Positions 40,401 to 53,334 of a stretch of DNA of 64,000 nt are shown here, piece by piece. The position numbers and the translations under genes are program-made. Source of the DNA: Paraspadella gotoi (Eukaryota; Chaetognatha); contig CM119263.1 of NCBI GenBank assembly GCA_051294375.1, positions 9,354,432 through 9,418,431 on the forward strand, in the 5' to 3' direction. Each line of letters opens with the position of its first letter. The stretch's first letter is position 1. The notes below the pieces were generated by a model, which was not told where the DNA came from, did not search any database, and was given only the letters and a program-made list of their open reading frames with translations.

Positions 40401-41338
40401 ATTAGCGTTATCGTCCCAGCCTTCCTTACGGTTACTCAAAATATCAAAACCAAAACGATAACGTCCGTACCAACTCATTCCTTCTCCCAACCCGACTTTC
40501 TTTCGCTCTGCTTTCCCTTTCCATCCCCCCCTCTCTACTACTACCCCCTCTTGCGACACCCCAACAATCTATTTAGTCGGTCTGCTTCAGCCACGATCCC
40601 GCACTCGCCTATTTCTTCACTTTGTTGGTCCTCCCGGTCGCCCCGCTCCCCATCAATCTTGTCCGGCCCCTAGATCACTTCTATCATCTGCTCAAAACAA
40701 AACCCCCCACCCGCACCACCTCCCTAATAACAACTATGCCAAACAAGAAAACCAAAACCGATGTCCGTCCGCCCGTCCACCCTTAGTAAAAACCTCAACC
40801 TCCAATACACCGTACCTGCGATGCGTGCCGATTGCGACAATGATCAAATGTCTGGTGTGCTGCGCGACCCTCCCCATAGGACAGTGTGCTGATTCAAGCC
40901 CGGAGGCAGCTCATTCACGCTTTCGACACCCAAAGGTCCTGGGTCCCTAGCCCCCCACGTCCGGTCGATCGGTAGCAGTTAAGAAGGACGGGGACGCTTA
41001 ACCCTCCCTCTCACACTCATGCTACAGCCCCTCGATCCGCCAAGCCTCACGGGATGATCTTCCTCATATAGAACCCGGTGCTCCTGTCACCTAGACACCA
41101 TAACAAGTACACTCTACTGCTCTCTTCAAACGTTTATTTTCCTAACCAATAAAAACAAACATGATCAGGAACGCGAATGGCCCCCATAAGGCCGTTACTT
41201 ATTATAGCTTCTTGCGCTTCAATCCTTTCTCAATGTCACGCTCCCGGTTTCGCCTTTCTTAAATATTGGCGCTTCCACAGTGTTTGCTTCACTTCGGCGT
41301 CCTCCACATCTCTTCGGTAAATAGTTATAAAATTTTGA

Positions 41339-41551
41339 CAGCTTTGGATGGTTGGGCCGACCACTAAAACGCTGACTGAGGAATATGGGTCAATGGAAAC
41401 CCTGACTATTACAACATCTGACGGAGAGCAGCACGTGGTCAACTGTGATGGCACACTTCAAGGAATGTACGATGACCCAACCTATCAATGGCGAAAAGAT
41501 GCAAGTTTGTGCTCTCATATCCATCACTCATGTCTCTCACATGCACAATAA
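41339..41551 (+). CDS. Possible exon of an unknown protein
   Basis: After a T/A-rich tract ending TTTTGACAG the frame is open and reads MVGPTTKTLTEEYGSMETLT, then TTSDGEQHVVNCDGTLQGMY and DDPTYQWRKDAS before degrading. The composition is that of a folded, possibly extracellular domain, and codon use is balanced, unlike the repeat frames around it. The minus strand is also open for 72 codons. It lies in the 1.2-kb insert, so it may be transposon-borne or foreign. No family is recognised. Confidence 0.3.
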   Translation, partial: QLWMVGPTTKTLTEEYGSMETLTITTSDGEQHVVNCDGTLQGMYDDPTYQWRKDASLCSHIHHSCLSHAQ

Positions 41552-42070
41552 TTTAATTTGAGACCACAAACATCACCAGAGAGCGATCTGCACAGTTTCT
41601 ACACCAGCGTGTTACCGATTCACCGCCTCTTCGAAATGGAAACTGGCCAAACGCAGAAGGGAGCCACAATTTGACCTCCCAGCAGAACCACCACCATTTT
41701 TCAAAATGCTGATTGGTTTTCTCTTGGTCGAGCCTGGGCCATTTTTTAAAACCCCCAAACCCCGCCCCTCCGGGCCAAGAATCGTATAACATTGGGTAAG
41801 TTGTTAGAAGGAGGCAAACGGCGCTTTACATTTCTTTCCTCATTCTCCTTCTTTCATGCCCTCTTTCCTCCTCTTCTACTCGATTAATTGAACATAAATT
41901 GTTATTTTTCCTAGGCCCAACTTACGTTCTCTCCTTCTCTTCCTCCGTCGCCTTCTCTTCCTCCTTTTTTCTTCCTTCAACCTGCAAATGTCAAGACGCA
42001 AGAAAAATTCTTTTTTTTTTTCCCTCCATCGGCTCTTGTGCGGTCTGTCTGCGTGAACTACTGTCTTCTC

Positions 42071-42293
<223 letters not shown>

Positions 42294-42754
42294 GGCAACT
42301 TGACCAAAGCTTCGGCGTTTTTTTTACCTCATCGTCTTTTCCTAATCGTCGTCGTACTCATCGTTTCGGTCCTCGCCCATCTTCGCCTTCGTCCTCGTTG
42401 CTGTCATCTTATTTCGTCTTATTTATTAGCGTCGAAGCGGCCGACGGTCATCGACTCTCTCGATGACAACTCGCGTTTGTCTCTCTCAGCGACGTCATGT
42501 TTTTCCTTTTTTAATTTTAGTAGTAACGCGCGTCGACATTCCCTCCGTAAAATAAAAAAAAATCATGGATTAGTTTTAAATTGTTAACGAGAAAAAGTAA
42601 AAAACCAAATAATAATACATTCGTTAAAAAAAGCAAAAAAAAAACTTTTATTCAATTCTCTATTCTAATATAAGCTTCGTAGAGAGAGAGAGATTGAGAT
42701 ATGGTTCCATGGTGCCAGAGAGCCGCTGCGGGTTTTTGCGATTTTTTGCTATTC

Positions 42755-42755
42755 C

Positions 42756-42817
<62 letters not shown>

Positions 42818-42922
42818 TCTCTCTCTCTTGGCTGTGTTTTTTTTCGGGCACCTGAACGACACAAGAAAGAGATGAAAGAAATAGAGAGAGAGGAGGGATG
42901 AGAGAGGAGAGAGAGAGAAGAG

Positions 42923-42970
<48 letters not shown>

Positions 42971-42975
42971 GAGAT
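42755..42975. repeat. Facing (CT)n and (GA)n tracts
   Basis: CT at 42755-42830 and GA at 42887-42975 can pair as a large hairpin. The frames through them are artefacts. Confidence 0.9.
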
Positions 42976-42999
42976 GGAGAGGAGACCCTTTCACAGTCG

Positions 43000-43480
43000 C
43001 CAATCTCGTCACTTCCTTTCCTTTTTTTTGCTTTCTTTTCTCCCGACGACGGGGCTGGCAACCCCCCCCCGGGGGGCCGCCCGGTGATGCATGTGGCTGG
43101 GTGTGGGGTTGTGGGGGGAGAACCGAAGGGGGGAATGGAGAAAGTTAAGCCGACCTGCTTCAAGAAAATCTCATGAATGGAGGACAATGAATTGAAAAAA
43201 AAAAAAAAGATTCTAGCGAATTCAAGATTCCAAGTTTCTTGGGTGATTTTTTTTTCCTTCCTTTATCGCTTTTCAGTTTCTTCATTTTGCATTATATAGC
43301 CCATTGTTCATTCTCTTTTCATGCTTTTTATCTTTAATGAAAAATCTTTAAATCTTTTTTTTTTCATCACCACGGTTTTCTTGGGTTGTATTAGGCCGTT
43401 TTTTTTTAATTTTGCCATTCACTCCTCACTCCTCACTTTCTGGTTAAAATGTTCAAATCAGAGTTGTGTTGGTGCTTTGA
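43000..43480. other. G-run patch and T-rich stretch, no gene seen
   Basis: CCCCCCCCCGGGGGG and G-rich runs at 43058-43135 stand out; no frame is convincing. Confidence 0.45.
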
Positions 43481-43489
43481 TAAACAGTT

Positions 43490-43610
43490 GGATGTTTCAG
43501 CCCATACCACTGTTCCAAGTTGACAATACCCGAGGTTGGGAGTCAAACCAAGGGGCGTGGCTAAGCACCATGAAAAGGGACAATTAGCTGATGAAAAGTG
43601 GCCACCGCAT
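43490..43610 (-). repeat. tRNA-like SINE fragment
   Basis: On the minus strand the segment reads TTAGCCACGCCCC followed by TTGGTTTGACTCCCAACC, with GGTTTGACTCC fitting the box-B consensus GGTTCRANTCC with one change, and AGCTAATTG about 35 bp upstream as a weak box A. No tRNA cloverleaf can be completed. A degenerate SINE head is likely. Confidence 0.3.
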
Positions 43611-43859
43611 TGTTTCTTTAGGGCACGCTAATGAACAAAGCGCCGAGTCAGCGCTTGTATGCTGGATGGAATTTTTTAAACAAAAATTTTATAAAAAGAC
43701 TATTTTTTATATTGTTTAACGTCATTTTAAAACTATCAATGATAAAAAAAAAATCTTTGCAAGCCTCTGGAAGAATCAGCCGATATTTTCTCTGCCGCTT
43801 TTCTGCAGCGCTGACAGCTGTCAACTTTTTTCAATAAAAATCACTCAGTTGCACTACCA

Positions 43860-45040
43860 TGTGAATATTTCTCAGCCAACATTTTTTAAAGAGTATATTA
43901 AATTTTTTATACTATTTATATATATTTTTATCTATAGTACAAACGTAATGTTAAGTTTAAATAGATAACAATGAAACCTGTGATATTTAACTATTTTTGT
44001 TGGGATTGTTGTCCTTCTCAATGCCGTTTTTTCCTGTAGTTCTAACTGAGTTCAGACTCAACTGCTATTTCTGGTTTCTCATGTATATTTAATATAATAT
44101 CATTTCCATATATAACAAAACTTTCAATAAATATTTTAAAAACAACTTTTTAACATTGAAAAAATGTTATTACTATTAACTAAGTTCTTGGGTATTTTTT
44201 AATAACTTTATTTGCAATATTAAAGAAAATCAAAACATTTAGAATCGGGGCACCCTTTTGTCTTTGGTTTTTTAGGGCCCATGGTCCTTTTTTAAAGATG
44301 TTATCTGATCAAATTCTTTTGTCTCTCTTGCACCTTTTGTTTTTGCCGCTTAAAAAATATTTTCTTTGAATTATCTTGCTTCTGTAATATGTTTTTGGCA
44401 TTTAGTTTTGATAATATACATGCTTATTTTTGAATATTCCAAGGTATTTTCGTTCGTCGGCGACTCTCTTTAGATGCATTAAAAAAGTTTTTTTTTAAAT
44501 TCCTGAGGCTCAACCCTAAAGAGAAACCTTTTTTTCTATTTTTATCAAAGCCGACCCAAGGGGCAAGTTTTTTTTTCTCCCCCTCAGTTCATTTTGAAAG
44601 GAAAAAAAGAGAAAAGGTTGAAGCTTTACATACATTTTTTTTCTCCCGTTTTTTTCCTGTTTTTTTTCTTTTGATGAGTTTTAGGGTTGAGAGCCGTGGA
44701 TCATGGTTTAGAAAGTTCCCAGGTCTGCAGCTAAGGCTTTGTTTGAATGTACTTTAAAACATTAGATGTGCCCATAAAGATAATTTGAACATGTAAAATT
44801 CACCCTCTCAAGTTTTTTTTTTAAGTATTTCACAAATAGGTACGTGATACACATAAAAAACACTTTACAAAATGGTCAGTAATTACAGTACTGAAATTTG
44901 AAAAAAAATTACATTTATTGTCCAGATCAACAAGTTGTAGTAAAAAGTAAAAAAAAACCAAAACCAAATTCCCACGTCAGGCCTTTTCAGCGTATGGGAT
45001 TGGCTTTCGTTTAACGTATGGTTTTGATTGACAGCGGAGG
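43860..45040. other. AT-rich stretch, no gene seen
   Basis: A/T-rich DNA with frequent T runs. Nothing recognisable on either strand. Confidence 0.5.
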
Positions 45041-45720
45041 CTGAGTATATCTTGCAGCGCTGGCACGGCAGTCTCTCGCTGCAGCCGCCTTCGTCCTCGC
45101 TGCTCTTTCTTTCTCGTCCTCAGTCGCGAAAGAAGCACCTCTCACGTCTCCTCCAGCTTCAAACAAATTTTTTTCCCCTTTTTTTTTGCGCTAAATTTCT
45201 CTGATTTTTTTTTTCTCTTTTTTTTTTTTTTTTTATTCAATTTCTCTGTTCGCTCAGCTCCTGACAGCACTGCCCTTCTTTCTTCGCGTCAAGTTTAAAC
45301 TTTCATTTTTTGCCTACAGCATGTGGATGGATTTTTAACCATTTGCGTTTTTTTTTCTCTAGGCTCTTCCCTTTAAAAAAAATGAACTCGGCTTATGTTT
45401 ACATCGATTTATTTTTCTTTTAAAAGATAACCGGGATTTATGGCTGACCTAATTTTTTTTTGAGGGGGAACCTCTAAAAAAAACTTTTCTCGGTCGCGAT
45501 TACAGTCCCAGATTTTTTTTTCCCCCAAATTGCCAGTTAGACTTTTTTTTTAAATTTCGATTGAGTTAAATTTCAGTTAGTTCAAATGGGCCACTAGGCA
45601 AATCGCCCGGGTGCCGCGCCGCCGCTGCCGCGCCTGCTGGGGCTGCGTCGTCGCTGGCTCCGCGCGGCTAGACTTTCTTCTCATTAGCTCCTAGTAAGAG
45701 TCAGACGCGATTCTTGCCGC
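45040..45720 (+). promoter_or_regulatory. CpG-bearing island, possible promoter
   Basis: GC-rich pieces at 45055-45160 (CGCTGGCACGGCAGTCTC) and 45595-45680 (GTGCCGCGCCGCCGCTGCC) lie in AT-rich DNA. TCAGTC at 45119 matches the arthropod initiator consensus. No adjacent coding exon can be assigned. It is 9.6 kb upstream of mir-100 on the same strand. Confidence 0.2.
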
Positions 45721-47090
45721 CTCGATGTTTTTTTTTTTCCCTCTTTTTTTTTTTTTGATTTCGATTCGGATTTAAAACTAGACCGAAATGGAAATAGACC
45801 TAGAAAGTTTTTCGTCTAAAACATTTTTTTCTATTATCATATTAGAACAATTCATGTTTTTCCTCAAAAACCCCATTTTTAAGTTTTCTTCGAGATTTCA
45901 TGAAATAGATCAACTTTAACCTTCTTTTTACTCTCATTTTTATTTAAGGACTTTTTTTAACCTGGCACCGGATAAAAAATCTTTCATCTGGACAGAATCG
46001 GAGTGAAAATTATTCATTGTCTTGAAGAAAATGTGTAATATTTTTTGATAAACATGAAATTATGTAGATTCATTTAATAAATAGATTAATAAATAAATAT
46101 ATATTTAATTATATTGCTAATGGTTGCAGATATAACTTATTTATTAATTTGCCAAACTTTGCTTGGATTCTTGCAGCTTCTAAGCGGAGCTTTTCAATTA
46201 TTTTTTTTTTAAATATAAAATTGTTTATTAGTCTTTATCTAATAAAAGTTAATATTTTGCACAACATTTTTTATAAACCTTGTTTCCAGCTTAAAGGAGT
46301 CAAGATAACAATTTATTCCTAAAATTTAGCGAATAATGACCACGCCTAGAAACGTTGCTATCGTAATTTGGCCTGTCTTGGCAGCGCTGCAGTTGATGCA
46401 GGCATGGTATTCAGCTATCGTATTGTTTCAACAAACGTCAAATAGCGTTCGCTGTTTTTAGGCAAATAAGCTTGAAAATTCTAAAATTTACCCCTTTTTT
46501 TTACCTTTTAACTGAAAAATTGCGCTTGAATAGCGTTCCGTTAGACAATAGCAGCGCTGAATGAAAAAAACACATTAACGTTAAAATTTTCAAACTTTAA
46601 CCACTGTGAAAGGTGTAAAGTTATAGACACTGGTTGATTTAGATCGATAGTTTATTTCTACTACTATAAATATTTGTAAACTATATATATATATCAAAAT
46701 TATGAACTTTTTTATATTTTAAAAAAATTTCTACTTTATAACTACGTACCAAATTGTACTATCAACCCTTCCGTTTAGTATAATTATTGTAGTATTTATT
46801 TATTTATAGTATATTTATTTAATATTTATTCTATATTTATTATTGAAATTTGGATTTTATTTTATTTTTAAATTGAAGCCTAAAATAAAAAAAATTATGA
46901 ATTCAATTCCATTCCATTCAAAAAGGATGATAAATTTGTTTGATTCTTTGAAACCAAGTACGTAATAAAAAAATTTAACAATAATTAAGGACCTTCCTTG
47001 GCTTGGTTATAAAGTGAGGCAGCACTATTTTTTCTCAAATCCTCAATTTTTTTTCATTTCCCTTTCTGATTTCCTTTTTCTCCATTTTCT
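45720..47090. other. AT-rich stretch, no gene seen
   Basis: Mostly A/T with a CG-richer spot at 46325-46460. No frame or repeat can be supported. Confidence 0.45.
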
Positions 47091-47095
47091 TTCAG

Positions 47096-47507
47096 GTTGC
47101 AAAGCTCCGGAATCGTTATGATCTCAAGAAAAGGATTACACGAAGATCGTCGAGTCCTGACTTCGTCGCGGAGTTCGCCTCTGCCTTTGCCTTCGCCGTC
47201 GCCTTCGCCTTGGCCATCACCTCTGCCTTCATCTCTTGCTTCTCCACAGGCATCCTCGCAGACATCCTCTTTGACTTCGCCGATAAAATCGGAATCGTTA
47301 TCCTTCGCAGACTCTTCTAGTTGTCCCGCTTCTGCAGAGATGAGGACTGAGGAGTCGGAGCGAACGAAAAAGCCAGGACCATTCACCCTTTCTTCATCTC
47401 ATGACGATGAAGTTGACCAAACTCAGACAACAATCACCAATACTGCATCCCAATCAACCAATCCATGCGCCAAAATAATCTTTGTCTCCTTGCAATTTTC
47501 GCTATAG
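47096..47507 (+). CDS. Possible exon encoding a Ser/Pro/Thr-rich disordered segment
   Basis: A good 3' splice site (CATTTTCTTTCAG) opens a frame of 136 codons: MISRKGLHEDRRVLTSSRSS, a Ser-Pro repeat, SPIKSESLSFADSSSCPASA, then SSSHDDEVDQTQTTITNTA. A second frame is open for about 73 codons and the minus strand for 110, because of the CTTCGCC repeats, which lowers certainty. Phospho-site-like Ser-Pro repeats suggest a linker region if it is real. No family is recognised. Confidence 0.3.
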
Positions 47508-47750
47508 ATATCGCATTCTGAGTCGTCATTCAATAGCGATTTTTTTCCACTTTTTCGCCTTCCTCCCATCGTTATGTCATCACCATGTTCGCCATGTCAT
47601 GCACATCCGGAGCTCATCTCAACCTCTGTCTCGTTTTGTGATATCAATTACATCCGGGGCCTGGGGCCGGTCCATCCTTTCGTCGGGTCATCGCGCCCTC
47701 TAACGCTCCTTTTTTTTATTTCCCGCTCTTCTTTCTTTATTCGTTTCTTT

Positions 47751-47755
<5 letters not shown>

Positions 47756-47831
<76 letters not shown>
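47756..47831. repeat. (CT)n microsatellite
   Basis: Perfect CT repeat of about 75 bp. Confidence 0.97.
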
Positions 47832-47834
<3 letters not shown>

Positions 47835-48920
47835 CTCCGTTTCGCTCAAATTTTTGAGAAAAAAACCTTCGACTTCTCCAACAAATGAACAGTCGACAGT
47901 CCGTCGCTTCTTTTATTTGAAAAAGAAGCAAAAGAGCGGTTCTACTGCTTCGCGGGTCTTACTAAAAAAAATTTTACATTTTAAATTTTTTTTTTTACAT
48001 TTTTAATTATTTTTTCAATTACGTCTTTTAGTTTAAAATATAATGAATATTTGAAATAATGAGAATAAAGAATACTTGTTCTCTCATTTTAAGAAAATAA
48101 AAAAAAATTCCGAGGACCAGATTTTCTACTATTTCAAAGAAGAAAAAAACTCGGAGGAAAAAAAAAATTGGAGGCCTTGGGCTGAAAGATGTCTCGTCCC
48201 TCCCTCAATGGTATTTATAATTCTCCTGAGCCGGCGCCACGTGGCACTTAGCCGCACCGATACCCGGTCCCACGTGTTTTTTTTTTATTTAATAATTTTT
48301 TTTTCGCGGGAAAAAAATATTTAAGTCAACGATATTCTCAATGAGTATCATGCTTAATTGTGAAATGATTCATTCAGCAATTTTTGTCTAAATTTTTTCT
48401 CAAATTTTTTTTTGTTTTGGTTCAATCGGAGGCGGAACGAAAATCTTAAACTTATCTTAACAAGTAGGGAAAATGAATTTCTTAACAACATCATTTTCCT
48501 TACTTTTCAGCAGAAACCGATTTCCAAGTTGACTGTTTAAGATTTGTGTTTTTCTGAGGGATATAATTTGGCATAAAATGAGAACCGTTAGATGCATGCA
48601 TCATTGCGCAATCTTCAGATCGGTGCTTCACCAAAATATCAATAGACTATTATTTTGTTTTAAAAGAAAATTATTTTTTTGTTGAAATATTTCACTGTCG
48701 TCATCATCACGATAGTAAATATGTCACCTTACCTTTAATTTACCTCTTTCTTTATTATTCCACCTTCCTTTCAATCCATCCATCCTTTTATCTATACGTA
48801 CAACGATCATACTTTGTTTGTCTAATATTCTTCTTTCTATCCGTCCATCCATCCATCCGTCTATCCGTCTCCATTTTTCGACAATCGGACAAAGCGCCCT
48901 TTAAGGTTACGAATAAGTTG
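47832..48920. other. AT-rich stretch with two E-box palindromes
   Basis: GCGCCACGTGGCAC (48234-48247) and CCCACGTG (48271-48278) are CACGTG sites 35 bp apart in a small GC-rich spot. A CCAT/CCGT repeat lies at 48840-48868. No gene is seen. Confidence 0.4.
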
Positions 48921-48922
48921 GC

Positions 48923-49168
48923 GTGGGCTTGGAGGGACTTCCTCTCCCTGCCCACCTCGCGGCCCCAGCTCCGATTGCCCGCCCACTCGGATTCGCTTCC
49001 GTCGGGAAAATGAGGATCGATGAAAAGATCGATGGAAAATCATCCGTCATTGGCGAAGACAACAACAACAACAACAAGAGTAACGTCGATCGGAATTCAC
49101 CAAAGTCTCATTCGTCGTTGATTTCGTCATTTGTCGTGAGGATCGACCTTGAAAACGATTCTTCATGA
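48923..49168 (+). CDS. Unrecognised 81-codon ORF
   Basis: The frame starts MGLEGLPLPAHLAAPAPIAR and continues with MRIDEKIDGKSSVIGED, five Asn residues and SPKSHSSLISSFVVRIDLEN. The second half has a protein-like mixture of residues; the first half is in a GC-rich spot. A short internal start at MRIDEKID (49010) is possible. No domain is recognised. Confidence 0.25.
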   Translation: MGLEGLPLPAHLAAPAPIARPLGFASVGKMRIDEKIDGKSSVIGEDNNNNNKSNVDRNSPKSHSSLISSFVVRIDLENDSS

Positions 49169-49188
49169 GTTTAATAAAAAAGGTGAGG

Positions 49189-49317
<129 letters not shown>

Positions 49318-49711
49318 TTATTGAAGAAATAGGGGCAATGCCTGGGTGGACAGAAGGATAAGTTTTCTGCCCGTCGAAGTTCTTATCGCATTATAGTACC
49401 AGCAGAATTATCCGTCTTATGAAAATAAAACTATCTATCTGTCTATCAGTCAATCTTCAAGTCCGTCTGCCAGTCAGTTTAAGATAATGCTACTTCCTGC
49501 TTTTGAGTTTTAAAAATTCAAACGCTATCGTCAGCAAACAAATGAGCAAGCTCGAAAATTAGAGGAGGGAGAAAGCAGACAGACTACCGCTGCCTCTTCT
49601 GCACCTTTTTTTTTCTCTCTGTCTCTCTCGATCTCTCTCTCTATCACCCACTCTATCTCTCCCTCTCACAACGGTCGAAAGAAATTGAGAACTCCACCTG
49701 GATTCGGGAAA

Positions 49712-49713
<2 letters not shown>

Positions 49714-49775
<62 letters not shown>
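49714..49775. repeat. (GA)n microsatellite
   Basis: Perfect GA run of about 62 bp. Confidence 0.97.
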
Positions 49776-49777
<2 letters not shown>

Positions 49778-50021
49778 AATAGTACTCACTTTAGAGGAGC
49801 GTTGATAAAGAGTTTTCCCCTTCCCACAGAATATATATTAAAGAAGCCTCTAAATAGAAAGTAGGAGCGTCGTTGGAAGAGCAAAATATAAAAAGAAGAA
49901 AGGAATTATTTCTCCCACGTTCGATTTATTATATTTATGACAAAATTAGTCATACAAAAATCCCGCCTTTTAACTGACTAATTCTCCCCCCCCTTATCAC
50001 TTCGCTTGTGAGCACATGATT

Positions 50022-50097
<76 letters not shown>

Positions 50098-50114
50098 CTC
50101 TCTCTCTCTCTCTC
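50022..50114. repeat. (CT)n microsatellite
   Basis: CT repeat with TTCT and CCTC interruptions. Confidence 0.95.
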
Positions 50115-50289
50115 ACCGCAAAATTCTTTAACGATCGACGCTCAGGGGTTAAGTTGACCCCGATGGACGCTTCATCCTTTCTTCCTTCCATCCCTCGATT
50201 TTCAAATTCGGCTTCTTCCTCTTCCTCTTCCTTCCTTCAAAAAAGAAAACTAAAAAAAAAAGAAAGAAAACTTTTTCTTTTATTTTAAT

Positions 50290-51590
50290 CCTTTGTTTTT
50301 GTTTGTTTGCTTTATTTTTTAATCAATATTTTTTGGAGGTGGGTTGGTTCTTTTGTTTCTATTACATTTTAAATTGAGATTTTTGGGCTTTCAAAGTTTA
50401 CTTTTAAAAGTTTTAAATGACAATTATATTTTTTGCTTGTGTTTGCCTCTAACCAATATTACTTTCAAACCTCATCTCTAAATACTTCTATTCTATTTGT
50501 TTTCTTTCTACCTTTTTTTTTTCTTTCTTTCTTTTTATCTTTCTTTTTCTTCCTGATTCTTTTCATTCCATTTTTCCAATTTTTTCATTTTCTTTTCTGT
50601 TTGTGATTCATCGATTTGTGTTATACTTCATTCTTTGTTTTAATCATTAAGCGTGACGTGACATGCCGCGCGGCTTTCTCGCAGAAAGCTTTCCAAAGGT
50701 GATTATTGGTGACAGCTTGCAAAAGTGCAGCTTGGTAAAAGCCTGAAAGGGGATTTCGACATTTAGGCTTTCTTGAGAGATGTGTCGGTGGCAACTATCT
50801 GAAAAATTTATTTGACATTATTTTTAACATTTAAAAAACGTTTAAATATTTAGTTGAAATAAACAATGGATAAGAATTTATAGACCTTAAAATCTCTGAA
50901 AAATAAAATTGTATAATATACTTTAATATATTTATATATATTTATATATATATTTATATATAATATATTTTATACTATAAAATATTTTTTTTAATTTTGA
51001 ATTACTTTAGAGGTAGCGATTAAATGTTAGATATTACAAGTTTTACTGGAAGCAACCTTCTAAGAACTGGAAAATTTAAACGGGTGGAATATATTGCCAA
51101 GAAAAAATTGAGAGAGAGAGAGAGATATATATATATATATATATGATCTTGTGGCTGGATAATAAAACCAGTCGGAGAGCGCCGCTCAGTAACTTGCTGT
51201 AAATAAGCAATGATAACAATTAAAACATAATTAGCTCCCATTAAGAATTTTTCTCGCCGCAATTTTGAAGTCCGTAAAAGTCGCTTTTTCTTTCGGACTG
51301 AGAGGAATTAATAAACCTGTCGTTGATGATCGTCGCTCATTAAGAAATGATCGGCCTATCGGACTTTCCGTTGGTCGGTCTGTTCGTCAGACGATAGTTA
51401 AAACATGGACAGATTAATCAATAATCATGCAATAGAAAATATCAAATGAGGTTTGAAAAATGATATGAAAGAATAAATTTTAAGAAAAGGTTAAAAAGGA
51501 CGTCGAATCTTTTTAACTGTTTTTGGTTGGTTTTTTTTTTAAAGTTCGATCATGTTCGAATCAAAAAGTCATTGATTCTCAAGTTTGACG
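50290..51590. other. AT-rich stretch, no gene seen
   Basis: It includes TATATATTTATAT repeats (50920-50970) and a compound (GA)n(TA)n run at 51111-51144. No gene is seen. Confidence 0.5.
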
Positions 51591-51599
51591 CCATTGTCC

Positions 51600-51710
51600 T
51601 TAAGGACGATGGCGACGACAAAAAAGCGGCTTTGCGGTTAGGGCATTCGGTTCGATGCCCACAGGTTGTACTTCAGTCTGACCTCCCGTGAGAATGGTTT
51701 CAATTAAAGA
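51600..51710 (+). repeat. Box-B-containing fragment, possible SINE
   Basis: GGGCATTCGGTTCGATGCCC contains a good box B (GGTTCGATGCC) in a short perfect stem GGGCAT/ATGCCC, like a T-arm. The upstream part (GATGGCGACGACAAAAAAGC) only weakly resembles box A, and the rest of a tRNA is absent. Confidence 0.25.
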
Positions 51711-52115
51711 ATGAAAGGTTGAGTTTCTAAGCGCCATTCTCGGACCGTCAAATATTTGTCGTTTTAATTCCTTGTTTGGCGGAGAGAAGACTTGAATTTC
51801 CCTTTTGTTGTGTTAGGCTTTTATTTTCTGAGATATAAAAGGAAATTAAAAAAGCTTCAAACGATATTTTAGAATTCATTGATTTGAAATGTCAATGTCG
51901 GTTTACGAGGATCTCCATTTTACTCATAAACAATGAAAATACTAATATAACTAGCACGTGCATAGCTCACTCTCTTTCTTTCTTTCTCTGTCTCTCTCTC
52001 TCTCTTTTTATATTCACCGGGGCTTTTTCCTGGGTTGTTGCGTTGTCTGCCCTTGCCGCTTTTAACGAATGTGTCGGCAGCAGCTTCCGCTCACTCTTTC
52101 TCTTTCTTTCTATCT

Positions 52116-52222
<107 letters not shown>

Positions 52223-52239
52223 TTCTAGTTTTTTTTCCT

Positions 52240-52480
52240 CTCTTTTCCCCCCGCTGCCGAGGCTGCCGGCCCCGCAGCTCCGCATTCCTGAGCTGCGCTG
52301 CGCCGGCCCAGCGTATGATAAACGCGAGGCACCGGTACTTTTTTCAGGCTCCTTCCCGCCGTCGCCGCTGCTCCTGTCTTTGCTGCTGCGGCAGCGACTA
52401 GGCGGCGTTGGTGAATGGCCGGCCAATGGCGAGACGTCGGCGGTAAGACAAGCGCCTCCGTCGAAGCCGCCGACACCGAG
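52240..52480 (+). promoter_or_regulatory. GC-rich island upstream of the microRNA cluster, possible promoter or first exon
   Basis: A sharp jump to high GC with many CpGs (CCGCTGCCGAGGCTGCCGGC and later GGCCGGCCAATGGC, with a CCAAT motif in + orientation) stands out from AT-rich surroundings. It follows a 104-bp (CT)n tract, and GA/CT tracts often sit in arthropod core promoters. Near its end a GTAAGA 5' splice-site match occurs at about 52444. It is 2.2 kb upstream of mir-100 on the same strand. I infer a possible transcription start and first exon for the primary microRNA transcript. Frames through it give no recognisable protein. Confidence 0.35.
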
Positions 52481-52489
52481 TACAGTAAC

Positions 52490-53140
52490 TATATATATTT
52501 CTGATTAATACACGAATGAGTTGATTGATATTCGGAATTTTCTTGGAAATAAGGATTTTGACAAGGAATTAAAATATCGAACTGTAGGAGTGTGGCAGTT
52601 TATAAATGTAGATTCCATATGGAACGATCTTGGGCCTCTGTTTCTTCAACTAGTTTTTTTTTAAAATTCATAATTACTTGCTTTACTATATTAAACTATA
52701 TAAAAAGAATCTTATAAAGTTTAATATATTTTAAATAAATGTTAAATATTTTACTTAAAATGTTTTTATTATAATTGGGCGAGGGAGGAAAAATATACTT
52801 TCGTCCCTCGGTTTCTCAATAGAAATTTAACATCGTTTTGGTTCGGAAGTCATTTATTGAAAAATAAAAATACCTAGAATATATATACCAATTTAGATAT
52901 ACCTATATATATACCTGTAAGGGCGGACATAAAGGGGTGGAGCGTAAAATTAGTTTAGAAATTTAGGTTTTGTTAGGTTTGTCACTGTCGTAGGATAACA
53001 GCACGAATAACAAAACGGAAATTAATAATAACAAAAATATTCAAAACAATATTTATAAATCTCAAATTTATTATTATTAATAAAAAATGTATGTAAACAG
53101 TGTACGTAACCCACTCGAAATAATCTTGCTCTTTTTAAAG
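52490..53140. other. AT-rich stretch, no gene seen
   Basis: A/T-rich DNA with short TATA repeats near 52880-52915; if the host-transcript idea is right this is intron. Confidence 0.4.
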
Positions 53141-53142
53141 GT

Positions 53143-53334
53143 TCGAACAAAGGGAAGCGTCAACCGATCTCATCACAAGCGGACGAAGAAGAGGCCACGC
53201 CTTCATCGTCATCACGTGACGCGGATCTCGAGTGACGAGCGGCGATCGAGGATGTGAAGTGATTCGATCGACCGAATCACAGACCAACTTCGTCTTCAGG
53301 CGAGAATCATTCACGTGGAAGGTCCTGCGTCAGG
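53143..53334 (+). ncRNA. Candidate exon of the microRNA host transcript
   Basis: The segment follows a pyrimidine-rich TTGCTCTTTTTAAAG and ends in GTCCTGCGTCAG|GTAAGG, a near-perfect 5' splice site. It is richer in CG than its surroundings and its frames contain stops or no family signal, so a noncoding exon fits better than a coding one. It is 1.3 kb upstream of mir-100 on the same strand, as expected for a spliced long noncoding host RNA. This is inference from splice-site appearance only. Confidence 0.3.

Noticed and set aside
51630-51670. Functional tRNA gene
   Set aside because: Only a T-arm-like stem and box B are present. The acceptor stem, D-arm and anticodon arm cannot be folded.
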